This document shows positions 25,888-36,827 of a stretch of 64,000 nucleotides of DNA, one piece after another. Below the pieces are notes generated by a model that did not search any database, was not told where the DNA came from, and saw only the letters and a program-made list of their open reading frames with translations. The stretch's first letter is position 1. Every line of letters starts with the position of its first letter. The position numbers and the translations under genes were made by a program. Origin of the DNA: Ryuthela nishihirai (Eukaryota; Arthropoda; Arachnida; Araneae; Heptathelidae); assembly GCA_038380435.1 (NCBI GenBank), contig JAWZYU010000034.1, positions 5,624,704 to 5,688,703 of the forward strand. Reading direction: 5' to 3'.

Positions 25888-26113
25888 ATTCTTGCTTGAT
25901 GGCTATGACATTGATGGGCTGGAAAGGATTTCTTGCAGCATGTCTTGGCCTCAGTAAGTGACTGCACAGACGTCTAGCCAATCTTGTCAATGGAGTAGTA
26001 TGTAAATAAAATGCTGCCCGAGTCTTCATGATGGGACGAGGACTTCCAGCTCGAATAACAAGTCCATGAACTGTTGCACAATGGCGTGCTAGGTGTGCTT
26101 TCAACTTGAATTC
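25888..26113 (-). CDS. MTA: MTA family (metastasis-associated protein) internal exon, C-terminal region
   Basis: Seventy-five codons read without interruption on the minus strand. The exon completes a C2H2 zinc finger begun in the upstream exon (EFKLKAHLARHCATVH gives the two His), then carries RAGSPRPIMKTRAAFYLHTT, LTRLARRLC, RPRHAARNP and PINVIAIKQE. That order matches the conserved block after the GATA-type finger in MTA1/2/3 and arthropod MTA1-like proteins, which are scaffold subunits of the NuRD deacetylase-remodelling complex in the nucleus. The acceptor AG (26,115-26,114) follows a pyrimidine-rich tract. The donor at 25,887-25,882 reads GTGGGT and fits GTRRGT. The length of 226 bp starts in phase 0 and ends after one base (T) of a split codon, consistent with the family's Cys following KQE or KAE. 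If the donor is skipped, the frame runs on to a TAG at 25,844-25,846. The family assignment is strong; which MTA paralogue is unknown. Confidence 0.92.
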
Positions 26114-26513
26114 CTTCAGGATAAAGAAAGATAAAATCTGGTGAAGCAGCATTGCATTGATAGAATTACAAAGCAATGTGCTGTGTATATATTGTGTATT
26201 ACAAAGTAGTAAACTTTTAATCAGATATTTAGATCGTGAAGGTCTATATAATTGTCTGACTCATTATATCTTTTTAATTTTGTTATATAAAGAAATGTAT
26301 CACATCTACTAAATATTGCAGTTTAACTCATAAAAATTACATTGCTTCAAATAATTGGTCATGACCTCCACCCCCTTCCCCCTGCTTCTTACTTTTTTTA
26401 CATTTACCAACAATTAAATTCACATATATATAAACAGGTAACAATAATCAAAACTGTCTCAGGATTGTGGTGGACAATTAGATATGCTATATAGGGCACA
26501 ATTTTATAGACTA

Positions 26514-27656
26514 CACACACTGGCCACTGAATTAAAAACTTTTATGCAGATGTACGTAAAAATGTCACTTGCACAGTGTATATGCAAAATACGTGGTCAT
26601 GTGCATCACCACTTATCTAGGGAACTATTTAAGTCAATCATCAGTAATTGTCAATAGTGTTGATCACAATGGGAAAAACAAAGGATCTTTTGGGATTCGA
26701 TAAAGAGCTTATTGGGGGTGACCATCTGGTTGGAGTGACGATTTTAGAAACAGCAGAGCTGACTGGCTTCTCAAAAGGTGAAATATCTTGGGTTTATAAT
26801 CAGTGGAAAAATGGCACGCATTGCTTGTCTAAGAGGCGTAAGTGTGGCGCAACGACAAAATGTCAGAAACAAGATTGCCATCGTCTCAGAAGGCTTGTAC
26901 AGAGAAACAGAACTGAAGCATTCAATGAAGGCTGTTCCTGACCCATATCTCAACAAACTATGTTCAGAGAATTGAAGAGGTTGGTAAATCAGAAAGTTAA
27001 TCTACAGTGGTGTCAGAAACACCGTGACTGGACAATGGGAAAAAGTCATGTGGTCTGACAAGTCGCAGTACACCATGTTTTGTACCGACAGTAGGCAGAG
27101 AGTTTGGCAGGAACCCCATGAAGCAAGCCAGCTTGCCTTGTAAACCCAACTCAAGGTTCTGGAGACCGTGTCATGGTGTGGGGCACATTCTGTTGGTACA
27201 GAATGGGTCCCCTGATATTGCTGGAAAGTCGGGTGTCCTCCAAGGATTATCTGAACATGTTCCCTATCATGTCCATCCTGCAATGTTGACTTTTTATCCA
27301 GCAGGTGACGGTTGTTTCATGGACAACAATGCTACTGTCCATTGAGCAAGATGTGTTCAGCAATGGTTTAGCGAGCATGACAGCGACTTCCACCATCTTC
27401 CTTGGCCACCACAAAACCTGGATCTGAACCTCATTGAGAATGTATGGGACATGTTAGAAAAACAGATCCAGGAGCAAAGTCCCCTTCCGTCATATCCGAG
27501 CCAGTTGAACTGTCTGCTGAATGCCTGGTATGCTGGAGATGTAAAGGCACTCCAACACCTTGTGGAATCTATGCCAAAACGCATACTTGCTGTAATTTGG
27601 CTAAAGAAGATCCAACTCGGTATTGAATAAAGATTTCTAATTCAGTGGCCGGTGTG
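26514..27656 (+). mobile_element. Tc1/mariner element with TIRs and TA duplication
   Basis: The left end CACACACTGGCCACTGAATT and the right end (reverse complement) CACACCGGCCACTGAATTAG match apart from a two-base length difference. Each is flanked by TA (26,512-26,513 and 27,657-27,658). Size is about 1.14 kb, slightly short for Tc1. The interior encodes a broken transposase on the plus strand. Confidence 0.88.
26669..27628 (+). pseudogene. Tc1 transposase, frameshifted
   Basis: The N-terminus MGKTKDLLGFDKELIGGDHL is a Tc1 HTH start. In order follow VMWSDKSQYTMFCTD (first catalytic Asp, normally WSDESRF), the GHILLVQNG strand, FMDNNATVH (second Asp, normally DNA-PH) and DLNLIENVWDMLE (third acidic residue Glu). 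It ends LKKIQLGIE. At least two frame changes and several stops break it, and the second HTH is shortened. All three catalytic acids can be seen, but in different frames, so the copy is inactive. Confidence 0.82.
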
Positions 27657-27658
27657 TA

Positions 27659-28734
27659 TATATACTTGCCATTTTAATTACAATCAAGAATAGTACGGTG
27701 TATTTTCCATTTAATTCTCAGTCAGCTTATCATTACTTGCTCATTCTAACACTGGTTTACTGACAGTTGACTAATGCTTCGACTGAGTGATCAATAAAAT
27801 GTCAAACAATATTGTTATCACTGAATTATACCATGACTGGCCAAAAGAGAACTTAAGGTTAGTCTCTAGATGCACTCTGCAGCAATGAGGCAAAGTCTCC
27901 TATTTTCTTTGACTTGGCAGGGCCAGAGTCAGTTCCAAGGAAGGGCAATATGCCATCTGAGACACAAGGGTTAGAAATCAGTTGTCTGAACCAGGTACAG
28001 TATTACCTTTGCTGTCAACTCTATACTGATACTCCTTGCAGTTCAATTTCTGTATGTACTAACTTTAATCTACACTATTATTGCACATGCTATTCTGCTC
28101 TATCTTGACCTGGGTAAATGAATATCTTCAAACTTAATACATAATGATGGATGCATACATGACACCTAATAACAAAACAGATCTAGTTTTGAATAATCTA
28201 GCAAAAAAATTAGCAAATCCATCCTCATCTGCTCAATTACAATATTTATCAATGGGTGATAAGTTTACAATACTATTATTAAGTACATATTTATCTCCTG
28301 ATCACTTCAAGAAGTGTTTCTAGATTAAAACTGCAAGTTTAAAATATCTGCAATGATTATTACAACACACTTAAAACATTTCTTTTAAACTCAGTGTTGA
28401 GAATTATTTTTTTCATAAGATCTATGCTACTAATATACATTGGCACATACAGTGAACGTATATAAGAATACGCAACATGAAATATATAAGGGCTCACTGG
28501 CATTCACACTACTGCTCACATAGAACAATGGTTATGTTATCTGATTATCAACCTCTTAAAGTACCTTAGATTTGTGTAATATTGAATATTCAACCATGGC
28601 GTAAGACCAGTGGCATATCCTCTATGAATATAAGGCATGCAACAGGCTATTTGATTTATTAAAAATATCTCCTTACTAAAATTATATTTCAGTAAACCTA
28701 TTTTTACAAAATTACTAAATATATTATTAACCTT
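27659..28734. other. MTA intron sequence, nothing recognised
   Basis: No repeat or coding match was seen apart from ordinary AT-rich sequence. Confidence 0.4.
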
Positions 28735-30427
28735 TCCAGGGTCCAGCATGGAAAATCAGGTTTACATCCAGGGCCTAGCTACTTTTATCTCATTTGCTTT
28801 GAAAACGGGATAATAGTTTTGCTATGTCGTCTGTCTGTAGACATTGAACTTTTTGTTTATGGAGATAAACTAAAAAAACATTTTTTGTGTTGGATAGATA
28901 TTGATTAAATATTATGATATGCACTTTCTGAATCTCACTATATCTATAATTCCGCCTTCTAGGGGTGGAAAAAGTTGAAAATTCCAAAATTTCAAACGAA
29001 TATTGCGAACGATGTATTTATGCTAGAAATTTGAAATTTTGGTGGTGAAATGTGAAGGTCACAGAATTTCCATTGTCAGCAATGAGATGACACTTTAGAC
29101 CCCCGGGGGGAGAAAATACAATCTTTTCAAGTTAGACAGAAATTGATGAAATATTATGATTCAGTCTTTTGAAATCTTCCTAGAACTAAAACTGCACACT
29201 CTAACGATGGAAAATTCCAAATTTTCAAACAAATAATGCAAATGATGCATTTAAGCTAGAAATTTTAAAATTTTGTGGTGGAATGTGAATGCCATGATGT
29301 TTCCATTGACAACAATGAATTGACCTCTTAGATCCAGGGGTGGGTGGAAAAACACAATTTTTTTTTTGTTTTAGCAAATAGTCATTTGTATTTAAGAGAT
29401 AAATGAAAAAAAAACTTTTTAGCATTAGATAGGAATTGATAAAATATTATGATTCACACTTTAAGAATCTTTCAAACACTATAATTGTGCCCTCTAACGG
29501 TGAAAAAGATTGAAAATTTTCAAAATTTCAAACAAATATTGCAATGATGGTATTAATGACAGAAATATGAAATTTTGGTGGTGGAATGTGAATATCATGA
29601 AGTTTCAATTGGAAACAATGAAGATGATAATTAGAAAACACCTTTTTAGTTTGACTGGTACTAATGAAATATTATAATTCACATTTTTCAAATTAGTAGA
29701 TTTAATATATAGTTTATTAACAAACAAATTAACAGATTTAATATATAGCTTATTAACAAACAAATTAACAGATTTAATATATAGCTTATTAATATATCTC
29801 TTAACAGATCACTATATATGAAATGGCAGAGCTGTTATCAAGTTTTACAAATAATATGTATAGAATAGAAATTATAAAAATTAGTGGTAATTTTTTAAGA
29901 GTATTCCACAGACGGCAATAATCTACCCTCTTTTTTGAGAGAGGTGTGGGAAATGCAACTTTTTAAATTTCAGAATTAAAAGACTAATACTTTTGTGCTG
30001 TATAATTACTAATAAAACACTATTTACATTTTTCCCATCATCCACTAGATCAAACTAAAACTTTTAAGGAATGAAACAGTAGGTAAAGGAAAAATTTAAT
30101 TCTCATATGCACCAGAGGCAATATGCATTCTTTTAGTTTTCACAATGCTCAGCCAAAAAAACCTTAATTTTAGAACTTTTTTGCCAAATAACTAATAAGG
30201 CAGTATGGTTTGTTATATGCCAAATTAATCAGAATATAATTCTGGATTTTAAGAAAAATATTTAATAAATATGACAATATAATTTTAATAGGTTCTTTTT
30301 TAAAGTGATGCACTAATAACGTCCTGGCAATGCAAATAAAAATTAACTTAAAAACTCAAAAAGATAAACTATTCAAAAAGGAAAAAAAAATTTTTTAAAT
30401 AGGAAAATAAATTTTTACTTGAAACAA
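28735..30427. repeat. AT-rich repeat family C with 3-4 tandem units
   Basis: It begins attaacctttccagggtccag, close to gattaacccttccgtgaaccag at 34,484. Within it the phrase agatagg.attgat.aaatattatga recurs near 28,890, 29,138, 29,422 and 29,660, each followed by aatctt, then tctaacggtg-like text, caaa.atttcaaacaaatattgc, and gaaattttggtggtg. Unit length varies from about 240 to 285 bp. No protein is encoded. The TTAA at the start suggests a piggyBac-like or other TTAA-targeting non-autonomous element, which is inference. Confidence 0.6.
29697..29812. repeat. 36-bp minisatellite, about 3.2 copies
   Basis: The unit starts agatttaatatatagcttat and ends aacaaacaaattaac. Copies differ at one or two bases; the last is cut off at attaatatatctcttaacag. 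Confidence 0.85.
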
Positions 30428-30467
30428 GAAAATTAATAGGTTACTTAGTCATTATGACAGTCATGGT

Positions 30468-30857
30468 TTGCTTATTACTGAAGTTGAGGAAGAATGGGGC
30501 CATTTTAAACAGGCTTTTTTGGAAACTAACAGTACTCTTTTGGGAAAAAAGGAGCAGAGGATGCAGAATTATTTGAGTGATAAGGCACTTGAGCTTATTT
30601 CAGAAAGAAGGAACTGCAGGAATGTCCTTAATCAGTACCTTACTAGTCCTAATAGAAAGGATTACAGAGAGCTTAATAAACGTGTAAAGGATCAGTTAGC
30701 TACTGATAAGAATCTTTGGCTTGATGGTTTGGCTGACAAAGCTGAGGAAGCAGTTAGACAGCACAACAGCAGAGAGCTGTACCAGATAGTTAATGTTTTG
30801 CGTGGTAGAAAACGGACAGGTATACAAGGATTGAAGGATAAAAAAGGTAAGGTTATA
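30468..30857 (+). pseudogene. RTE-1 ORF part 1: linker before RT
   Basis: It encodes EVEEEWGHFKQAFLETNSTL through NVLRGRKRTGIQGLKDKKGK, the region between endonuclease and RT in RTE/BovB-type proteins. The frame ends at 30,858 because tatata replaces tata in the paralogue (57,963), a 2-bp gain. Confidence 0.8.
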
Positions 30858-30877
30858 TAGAAGGGGAGGATTCTGTC

Positions 30878-31810
30878 ATGACTAGGTGGGCTGAGCATTT
30901 CAGTGATGTTCTAAACAATGTGCTGCATAGTTCTACTCCCATTGTTTGTAATGATGATAGATGCATTGGCAGCTTTAATGTTGGCCCTATAACACAATCT
31001 GAAGTTATTTTGGCTATCTCTAAACTTAAACTTCATAAATCCCCAGGGGTAGATGAAATTACTACAGAAATGCTCAGAGCTGGGAATGTTTCGGTTAGCA
31101 CTTGGATGACTGAAATTCTGAATATCTTTTATGATAAAGGCATGGTTCCTAAGGATTTTACCAGAGCTATTGTTATACCTATTTTCAAAAAAGGTGATCG
31201 CAGTTCTTGTGATAACTATAGGGGTATCAGCCTACTCTCTGTTCCAGATAAAGTTCTTTCCATGATTGTGCTTAATAGAATTAAGAATCTGGTTGACAGT
31301 CAATTGCGTGATGAGCAATGTGGATTCAGAAGTGGTAGGGGATGTGTGGATAAGATATTTTCACTTAGGCAGATTCTTGAGAAATGTTTAGAGTTTCAAA
31401 AACCTTTGGTTGCTAGCTTTGTTGATTTCAAAAAGGCTTTCGACTCTGTTGATTGTCATAATTTGTGGTTGATTGTGAAATCACATGGTATACCAGACAA
31501 GTTAGTTAACATAATGAAAGCTCTCTATAATAACACTGAGTTGTGTGTGAGAGTTGGTAAGGCTTGTAGCAATTGGTTTAGCATTACTTCTGGTGTTCGA
31601 CAAGGGTGCATTTTGTCTCCTTTTCTCTTTAGCTTGGTTATTGATTATGTTATGCGAAATTCACTTCAAGGGAAAGATTTTGGCCTTAAATGGTCTGGAG
31701 GTACTAAAATTTCTGATTTAGATTATGCTGATGATTTAGCCCTTTTGGCAAATGATATTGATGAGTGCACTCTTTCATTCAAGCTGTTGATGAGACTGGT
31801 TGTAGAGTAG
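30878..31810 (+). pseudogene. RTE-1 reverse transcriptase core
   Basis: Motifs occur in order: HKSPGVDEITTEMLRAG, VIPIFKKGDRSSCDNYRGIS (RT 2), DEQCGFRSGRGCVDKIFSLR (RT 2a/3), ASFVDFKKAFDSVD (motif A, catalytic Asp), SGVRQGCILSPFLFSLVIDY (motif B) and DLDYADDLALLAND (motif C, two Asp, at about 31,718-31,759). The core is uninterrupted here, unlike in RTE-2. It loses frame near 31,768, where one base is missing against RTE-2. The protein would polymerise cDNA at the target site. Confidence 0.9.
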
Positions 31811-32491
31811 GTTTGGTTATAAACAGAGAGAAAACTAAAGTGATGAAAATTGGTCAGGCAGGTTGTGATTCAGTTCATCTGAATGGTTGCAGTCTTGAGC
31901 AGGTGTCACAGTTTAATTACCTTGGGAGCTATGCAACAGATACTGGTGATGTGCAGCATCAGATTAACAGACGAATAGGGATTGCTGCCGAGACTTTAAA
32001 GAATCTATGGAGAGTGTGGAGAAATAGGCGTATACACCTAAAGACTAAAATTAGACTGTATAATAGTTTGGTTCTTTCTAGGGTTAGTTATGGTAGTGAA
32101 ACTTGGACACTTTGTAAACAAGATAACAGGAAACTAGATGCTTTTGATTCTAGATTTTTACATAGTATCTTGGGTATTAGGTGGTTTAACTTTGTAACTA
32201 ATGATGAGCTTAGGCAAAGGAGTCTTCCACCTCCTTTAAGCAGCATACTGTGCAGAGAGACTCCACTGGTTTGGCCATGTTGCCCATATAGATAATTATA
32301 GATTGGGGAATAGGGTTATGAACAGTGTGCCTAGAGGCCTCAGAAGGAAGGGGAGACCTAGGATGCGGTGGGCAGACGACGTCAAACAGGACCTAGTTAG
32401 AATTGGTGTGCAGTGGCCGGATGCAGCATATGTAGCTCAGGACAGATATGCTTGGAGAATTAAACTGTACAGTCTGGTTGGACCTCCGTAG
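31765..32491 (+). pseudogene. RTE-1 C-terminal domain in two frames
   Basis: It carries KLLMRL-frame overlap, then NREKTKVMKIGQ, QFNYLGSYATDTGDVQHQIN, SRVSYGSETWTLCKQDNRKL and LHSILGIRWFNFVTNDELRQ. A frame change near 32,265 is followed by RGLRRKGRPRMRWADDVKQD and DRYAWRIKLYSLVGPP at the stop. These are the thumb and C-terminal blocks of RTE-like LINE proteins. Confidence 0.85.
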
Positions 32492-32761
32492 CCCATGGCT
32501 GCTTGAGGATGACTGTAATTTGAGAAAAGTCCAGGCTTTTTGCCAACTGTGTTGCATCAAATAAATAAGTCGATTTTACAATTTTTTTAAAACAAATAAC
32601 CAATCAACAGAAATAGGTCTTGTTTTATACCAAATTAAACAGAAGTTATTATGAATTTCTTGAAATATAAAATTTTTCACAAAAATTTATAAATATATTA
32701 ATTTTTATAAGACTCACATGGATAATGAAAAATATAGATGCAACTAGACAATTGAGGCTTA

Positions 32762-33236
32762 ATTTTGGAAATAGCTTAAAATTCTCTGTCATTGAGCAAT
32801 AAAATTTTAAAGTTCATCCTTCAAACTATTTGAATGTTAAAAGTTTTTAGGAGAAAACTCAGAAGATTTTCAGAGCAAGGGCAGCACTCCGTCTTTAGTG
32901 AAGTGACACTATGTGGTGACATTAAGGCTGTTTAGAGCTTCTTTCCACATGTAGTGAAGGACAATTCCAGTGTCTTTATGGTTGCAGGTGGGGATGGGCG
33001 AGGTCATTATTTCAATACCCTCATGGACTATGGTGCCGTAGAAAGTGGATGCATCCGCAAGCAGCAGTCTTTGTCAGCTTGTTTTGGCTGACATCTGTTG
33101 CTCTGCAAACCTCTCTTATAAAGAACATATGGTTTTCTGATGTAGTAGACAACAGAATTATCTGGCAAATATGCCCGATTTTTGAATTTATTGCTCAACG
33201 ACAGAATTTTAAGCTATTTTTAATTAATTTCTGAGC
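32762..33236. repeat. Foldback-family arms around a GC-richer insert
   Basis: The left arm (about 32,762-32,850: cattgagcaataaaatttta) and inverted right arm (about 33,185-33,235: attgctcaacgacagaattt) belong to the foldback family at 3,307-3,482. Between them 32,870-33,120 is clearly less AT-rich and matches nothing else in the window. A captured segment is possible. Confidence 0.5.
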
Positions 33237-33296
33237 AAAAAAATCCTTTTAAATGTGAATTTAATTTTGGAAAATCTGATGAATAAAAACAGCTCA

Positions 33297-33366
33297 ATTA
33301 TATAAAATAAAAAGGAAATTACTTTCTGAATAAAAAAGCAATTTCCTTTTTAATGTTATATAATTA
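33297..33366. repeat. Perfect-looking AT hairpin
   Basis: The arms aattatataaa.taaaaagg and ccttttta.tgttatataatt surround gaaatt..aatttc and a short centre at about 33,330. Arm length is about 32 bp. Confidence 0.75.
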
Positions 33367-33732
33367 AACTATTTTTATTGTATGAAATATTATATAAAAT
33401 CCACCTAAAACTGGAATTGGAATCTAGAAAACATGGGCCAAAATAGCACAAGGTGACTTTGCATTGTTTACACTAAATGTAATTTCCTGCCTATTTATGC
33501 AAAGGAAAAACACTTTCTTGGCCATTTTTTTTTTGTAAGCACCATGCATTTTTTTTTCTTTGAATAGTAAATTTTGGGGATCATGGCAAAGTGCTGAATA
33601 GTTAGTTAGGGCACTAAGGATAAAAAAATAATATCCTTAAGTGGTACAACAAAGAACTTGGGAAATGGGGGGGGGGGGGATAAATTTTCTAAACCATTCA
33701 AAAACTAATAATTCCTTTTAAAATAAAAATTT

Positions 33733-33789
33733 TCAAGAGAAGAGAGTTAACCACCCCAGTGGAGAAGGGGGGGGGGGGGTTAACTCTCT
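33733..33789. repeat. Palindrome with poly-G centre
   Basis: The arms aagagagttaacc and ggttaactctctt enclose cccagtggagaa and a run of G of about 14. It is an inverted repeat of unknown origin. Confidence 0.65.
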
Positions 33790-34480
33790 TTTGGCTGGAA
33801 AACTGAGAAATATTTTTTAAAAAATTAAGAAATAATCTAAAGTGATGTTTAAAAAAATATCCACAGCAACATGTTGGTAAGTGTTCTTTGTCATAAAAAA
33901 ACTGTTGATGTAGCATAACTCCAAAAGATCAATAATGATATATAAATCTATGGAAACAAAAATATATCTATAAAAGTAAAAAAGTAGGTTAGAAGTACAA
34001 ATAAAATAGTAACTGAAGAATGATGAGCATATCCAATGTTCAAAGAAATTGGGCTGATGCTGTAGGCGAGCTACCACACATACATGTAAACAATTAGTGG
34101 CTTTTGCACTTTGCTGTGACCTAATTTGCACAGTGTAATTTCCCCCCCAAAAAATAATAAACAAACGAATTTTGATTTTGGATTTTGATTTCGGGAAATT
34201 ATGTATTGAATGCTGGGGTGAACAATAAAAATTATTCTAGAAATACTGAAATAGATTTAAAGCAAAAAAGAGTAAAATGGGACACACAAAAAAAAAATAG
34301 ACATACTAACTTCATAATTGCTTCACAAATTCTCCAATTTTATAAAAAGCAAATTTTGGTTTTTGTGAGAATCAGGAGGCTGGCTCAACATATAGTAATG
34401 GAAACAAGCATATCGGCAATCTATATCATGTCTAAGAAAGTGCAATCAAACTGAATTAACAAATTATTTATATTGTAGAT
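33790..34480. other. MTA intron sequence, nothing recognised
   Basis: AT-rich; no coding or repeat match was identified. Confidence 0.4.
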
Positions 34481-34990
34481 TAACCCTTCCGTGAACCAGC
34501 CTGAAAAACTGGTTTACATCCAGAGGTTCAGCTATTTTTTCACTATACTTAGCCAAAGAAAAAAAATATTAACTTTAGAACTTTTTTCCAAATAACTAAT
34601 GGAAGGAATTATGGCATGCCAATGCTAATTAATCAGCATTTAATTTTGGATTTTCTGAAAATAAAATATTAAAAAAGATAACTAGTTTCATTTTAATAGA
34701 GCTTTTCAGTCATGTAATAAAAAGGCATCTGACAATGGGGGAAAAAAACTAATAGACAGAAATAATTATATTGCATATGAATAAAAAGGCTATTTATTTC
34801 TCAATAACACACAAAAAAAATTTTACTTGTAACAAGAAAATTACTCTTTTTTGGCAATTTGTTTCTCAGAATTATACTTCGAGAAAAGTCCAGACTTTCT
34901 GTCAAATGTGTGATCAAATAAACAAGTCAATTTTACAATTTTTTTAAACAAATAACCAATCAACAAAAACAGACCATGTTATATATCAAA
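34481..34990. repeat. Family C copy (holds the empty site for RTE-1)
   Basis: It starts gattaacccttccgtgaacc and shares aactggtttacatccag with 28,756. Later parts match 30,190-30,427 and 32,513-32,680 on the two sides of RTE-1. A related minus-strand piece lies at about 37,040-37,180 (gtccaggctttttgccaact on the minus strand). Confidence 0.6.
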
Positions 34991-34996
34991 TATAAA

Positions 34997-35210
34997 AAAA
35001 ATATATAAATAAATAAATACCCCCTCAAGCAGCTGCTTGCAACAGAGGTCTGACAGGAGCCTGTCAGTTTATATGCCATAGTAGAAGGTCTGAGAGGATG
35101 GCAGGCCCTCAGCAGAAAAACGACACATACATCCATGCCTTACCCGGGGCTCGAACCCAGGTACCTTAGATTAGTAGCCAAGCGCACTAACCACTCGGCC
35201 ACGGGACAGC
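34997..35210 (-). mobile_element. SINE-A copy with target duplication
   Basis: It is full length with A-rich tail, body and tRNA head; the head on the minus strand reads gtcccgtggccgagtggtta with a B-box GGTTCGAGCCC. A perfect 13-bp duplication tatcaaatataaa flanks it (34,984-34,996 and 35,211-35,223). It sits in family C sequence. Confidence 0.93.
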
Positions 35211-35316
35211 TATCAAATATAAACAGAATTTAATTCTGAATTTTATGAAAATAAAAAATTTAAACAAATTTAACATGCCATAACTGGGTGTACCATTTTC
35301 ACTTTTCAATTCTGGG

Positions 35317-35699
35317 TTGGGTTGTTTTACCTCTGAGCGACACTTTTTTGCACACCATGGGCTAAATGGCCAGGTCACGTGGACCCCAAAGGCTCAGAGA
35401 AGGTTGGGGGAGGGGACCCACTGGAAGAGCTGTTGGGAGACAGATGGTAGCCTCCCGTCAAGGCCATCCAGCATGTTCTTTAACGTGCACAGGGTATGGC
35501 TCTCCCGCACACGGGGCCACAGCTTAACGTCCCATCCGACGGACGGCGGCCTTTCCAAGTCCATCGGTGTCCCCTACTGACCGTGGGCAGGGCGGGGAAT
35601 TTTGTGGAGATAAATCTCAACGCTGACCCAGCTGGGACTCGAACCTGGGAACTACAGATTACGAGCCTGGCGCGCTACCGACTGAGCCATCCCCGCCCC
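35317..35699 (-). mobile_element. SINE-B copy with target duplication
   Basis: The minus strand starts with a tRNA-like head: ggggatggctcagtcggtag (A-box), then GGTTCGAGTCCC (B-box). A conserved-looking body follows (gggacgttaagc, gtgcacgttaaagaac) and it ends at gtaaaacaaccca. Duplications ttttcaattctggg (35,303-35,316) and tttccaattctggg (35,700-35,713) differ at one base. Open frames inside are not genes. Confidence 0.93.
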
Positions 35700-35713
35700 T
35701 TTCCAATTCTGGG

Positions 35714-36670
35714 AGCCACCAGTCAGTCTACTATTTTGTAATGCAAGATTGCAAATTTTATTTTTTTTTCCAAACAGAAATTAGCATTTTTTTAAAACTA
35801 TTTCTAATCAAATCTTGAAAATAACATTTTGGTCTATGATAAATATTTTTTTCTTGTTGATTCTGCTTGAAAAAATTATGAAAAAGAAGAAAAAAAAGCT
35901 TACTTGAGCCTGTGTTGATTGTATGCACATGTTGAATCACTGTAATAGCATCAAGTAGCGATTATTTTGGATGCTTTTATTCTGCCTTACCATAGTAGAT
36001 TATCAACTGGTTTTTGATTTCCAGTATGTTGACCTATTTACAGCTGTAGTAGAGTTGTAATGCTTTCTAAACTTTTAACTTATTTATTACTACCAGAAGT
36101 TATGCCATCCCATAACTTTACCGAATGCTTTCAGTCAATATTTTATAGACTTTCAATTTCAAAGACTTCTTTTTTACTCTGGTGTTTCTGGAATTATTTT
36201 TTACTGCTTTTCAAATATTTTCTGCGATTATAAAGAATAATTAGAAATGATCAAAAATGAAGTCGCTAGTGATTTCTAATGGCCAATATCAAAAGAATCG
36301 TAGGATTATAGGATTAGCCTAAAAGCATGATTTTTTAAAGGGTAGATTCTTATTTTGGCAATAATTTTGATGATATTTTAAACATATACACTAATTAACA
36401 TTAGGATATTGAGATTTTTAGCCAAAATTTTAAAAATAAACTTTTCCATAGTAGTTATTATGCAGCTTTATATTAAAATAATTCAACCTTAATATTTTGA
36501 AATATTTTCATTCAAAATTTTTTCAGTTCTTATTTAAATTATCTTGTTTTTAAATTGAAATGAATTTTTTTGACATCACTCTCCTGAGGCTTAGAGTTTG
36601 TCAATCGCCATTATTTGCATAAATCACTAAAAAATTTAGGAAACACTAAATAATAAATAAATAAAATAAA
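35714..36670. other. MTA intron sequence, nothing recognised
   Basis: AT-rich; no match identified. Confidence 0.4.
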
Positions 36671-36827
36671 TACCCCCTCAAGCAGCTGCTTGATCTAAGC
36701 TGCTATAAGATTAAGCCTGTCAGTTTATATGCCATAGTAGGTCTTGAGGATGGCAGGACCTCAGCAGAAAAACAACACAAATGTCCATACCTTATCTGGG
36801 GCTCGAACCCAGGTCCCTTAGATTAAT
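36671..36827 (-). mobile_element. SINE-A copy, head-truncated
   Basis: The tail taccccctcaagcagctgct, a body with two small deletions, and the reversed B-box ggctcgaacccagg are present. It stops after cccttagattaat, so the A-box half is lost. Confidence 0.8.

Larger units (their letters stand above)
30428..32513 (+). mobile_element. RTE-clade LINE, 5'-truncated (RTE-1)
   Basis: It starts inside the linker between endonuclease and reverse transcriptase (match to 57,552 onward) and runs to the family 3' end cccatggctgcttgaggatgac. It is very close in sequence to RTE-2 at 56,040-59,612. The flanks (left ttttacttgaaacaagaaaatta, right gagaaaagtccagg) match an uninterrupted paralogue at 34,825-34,890, which fixes the insertion point in family C. 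Confidence 0.88.

Noticed and set aside
35317..35741. Open frames of 80-90 codons on the plus strand
   Set aside because: They are chance frames across SINE-B; the same peptides recur at 59,864-60,327 because the SINE recurs.
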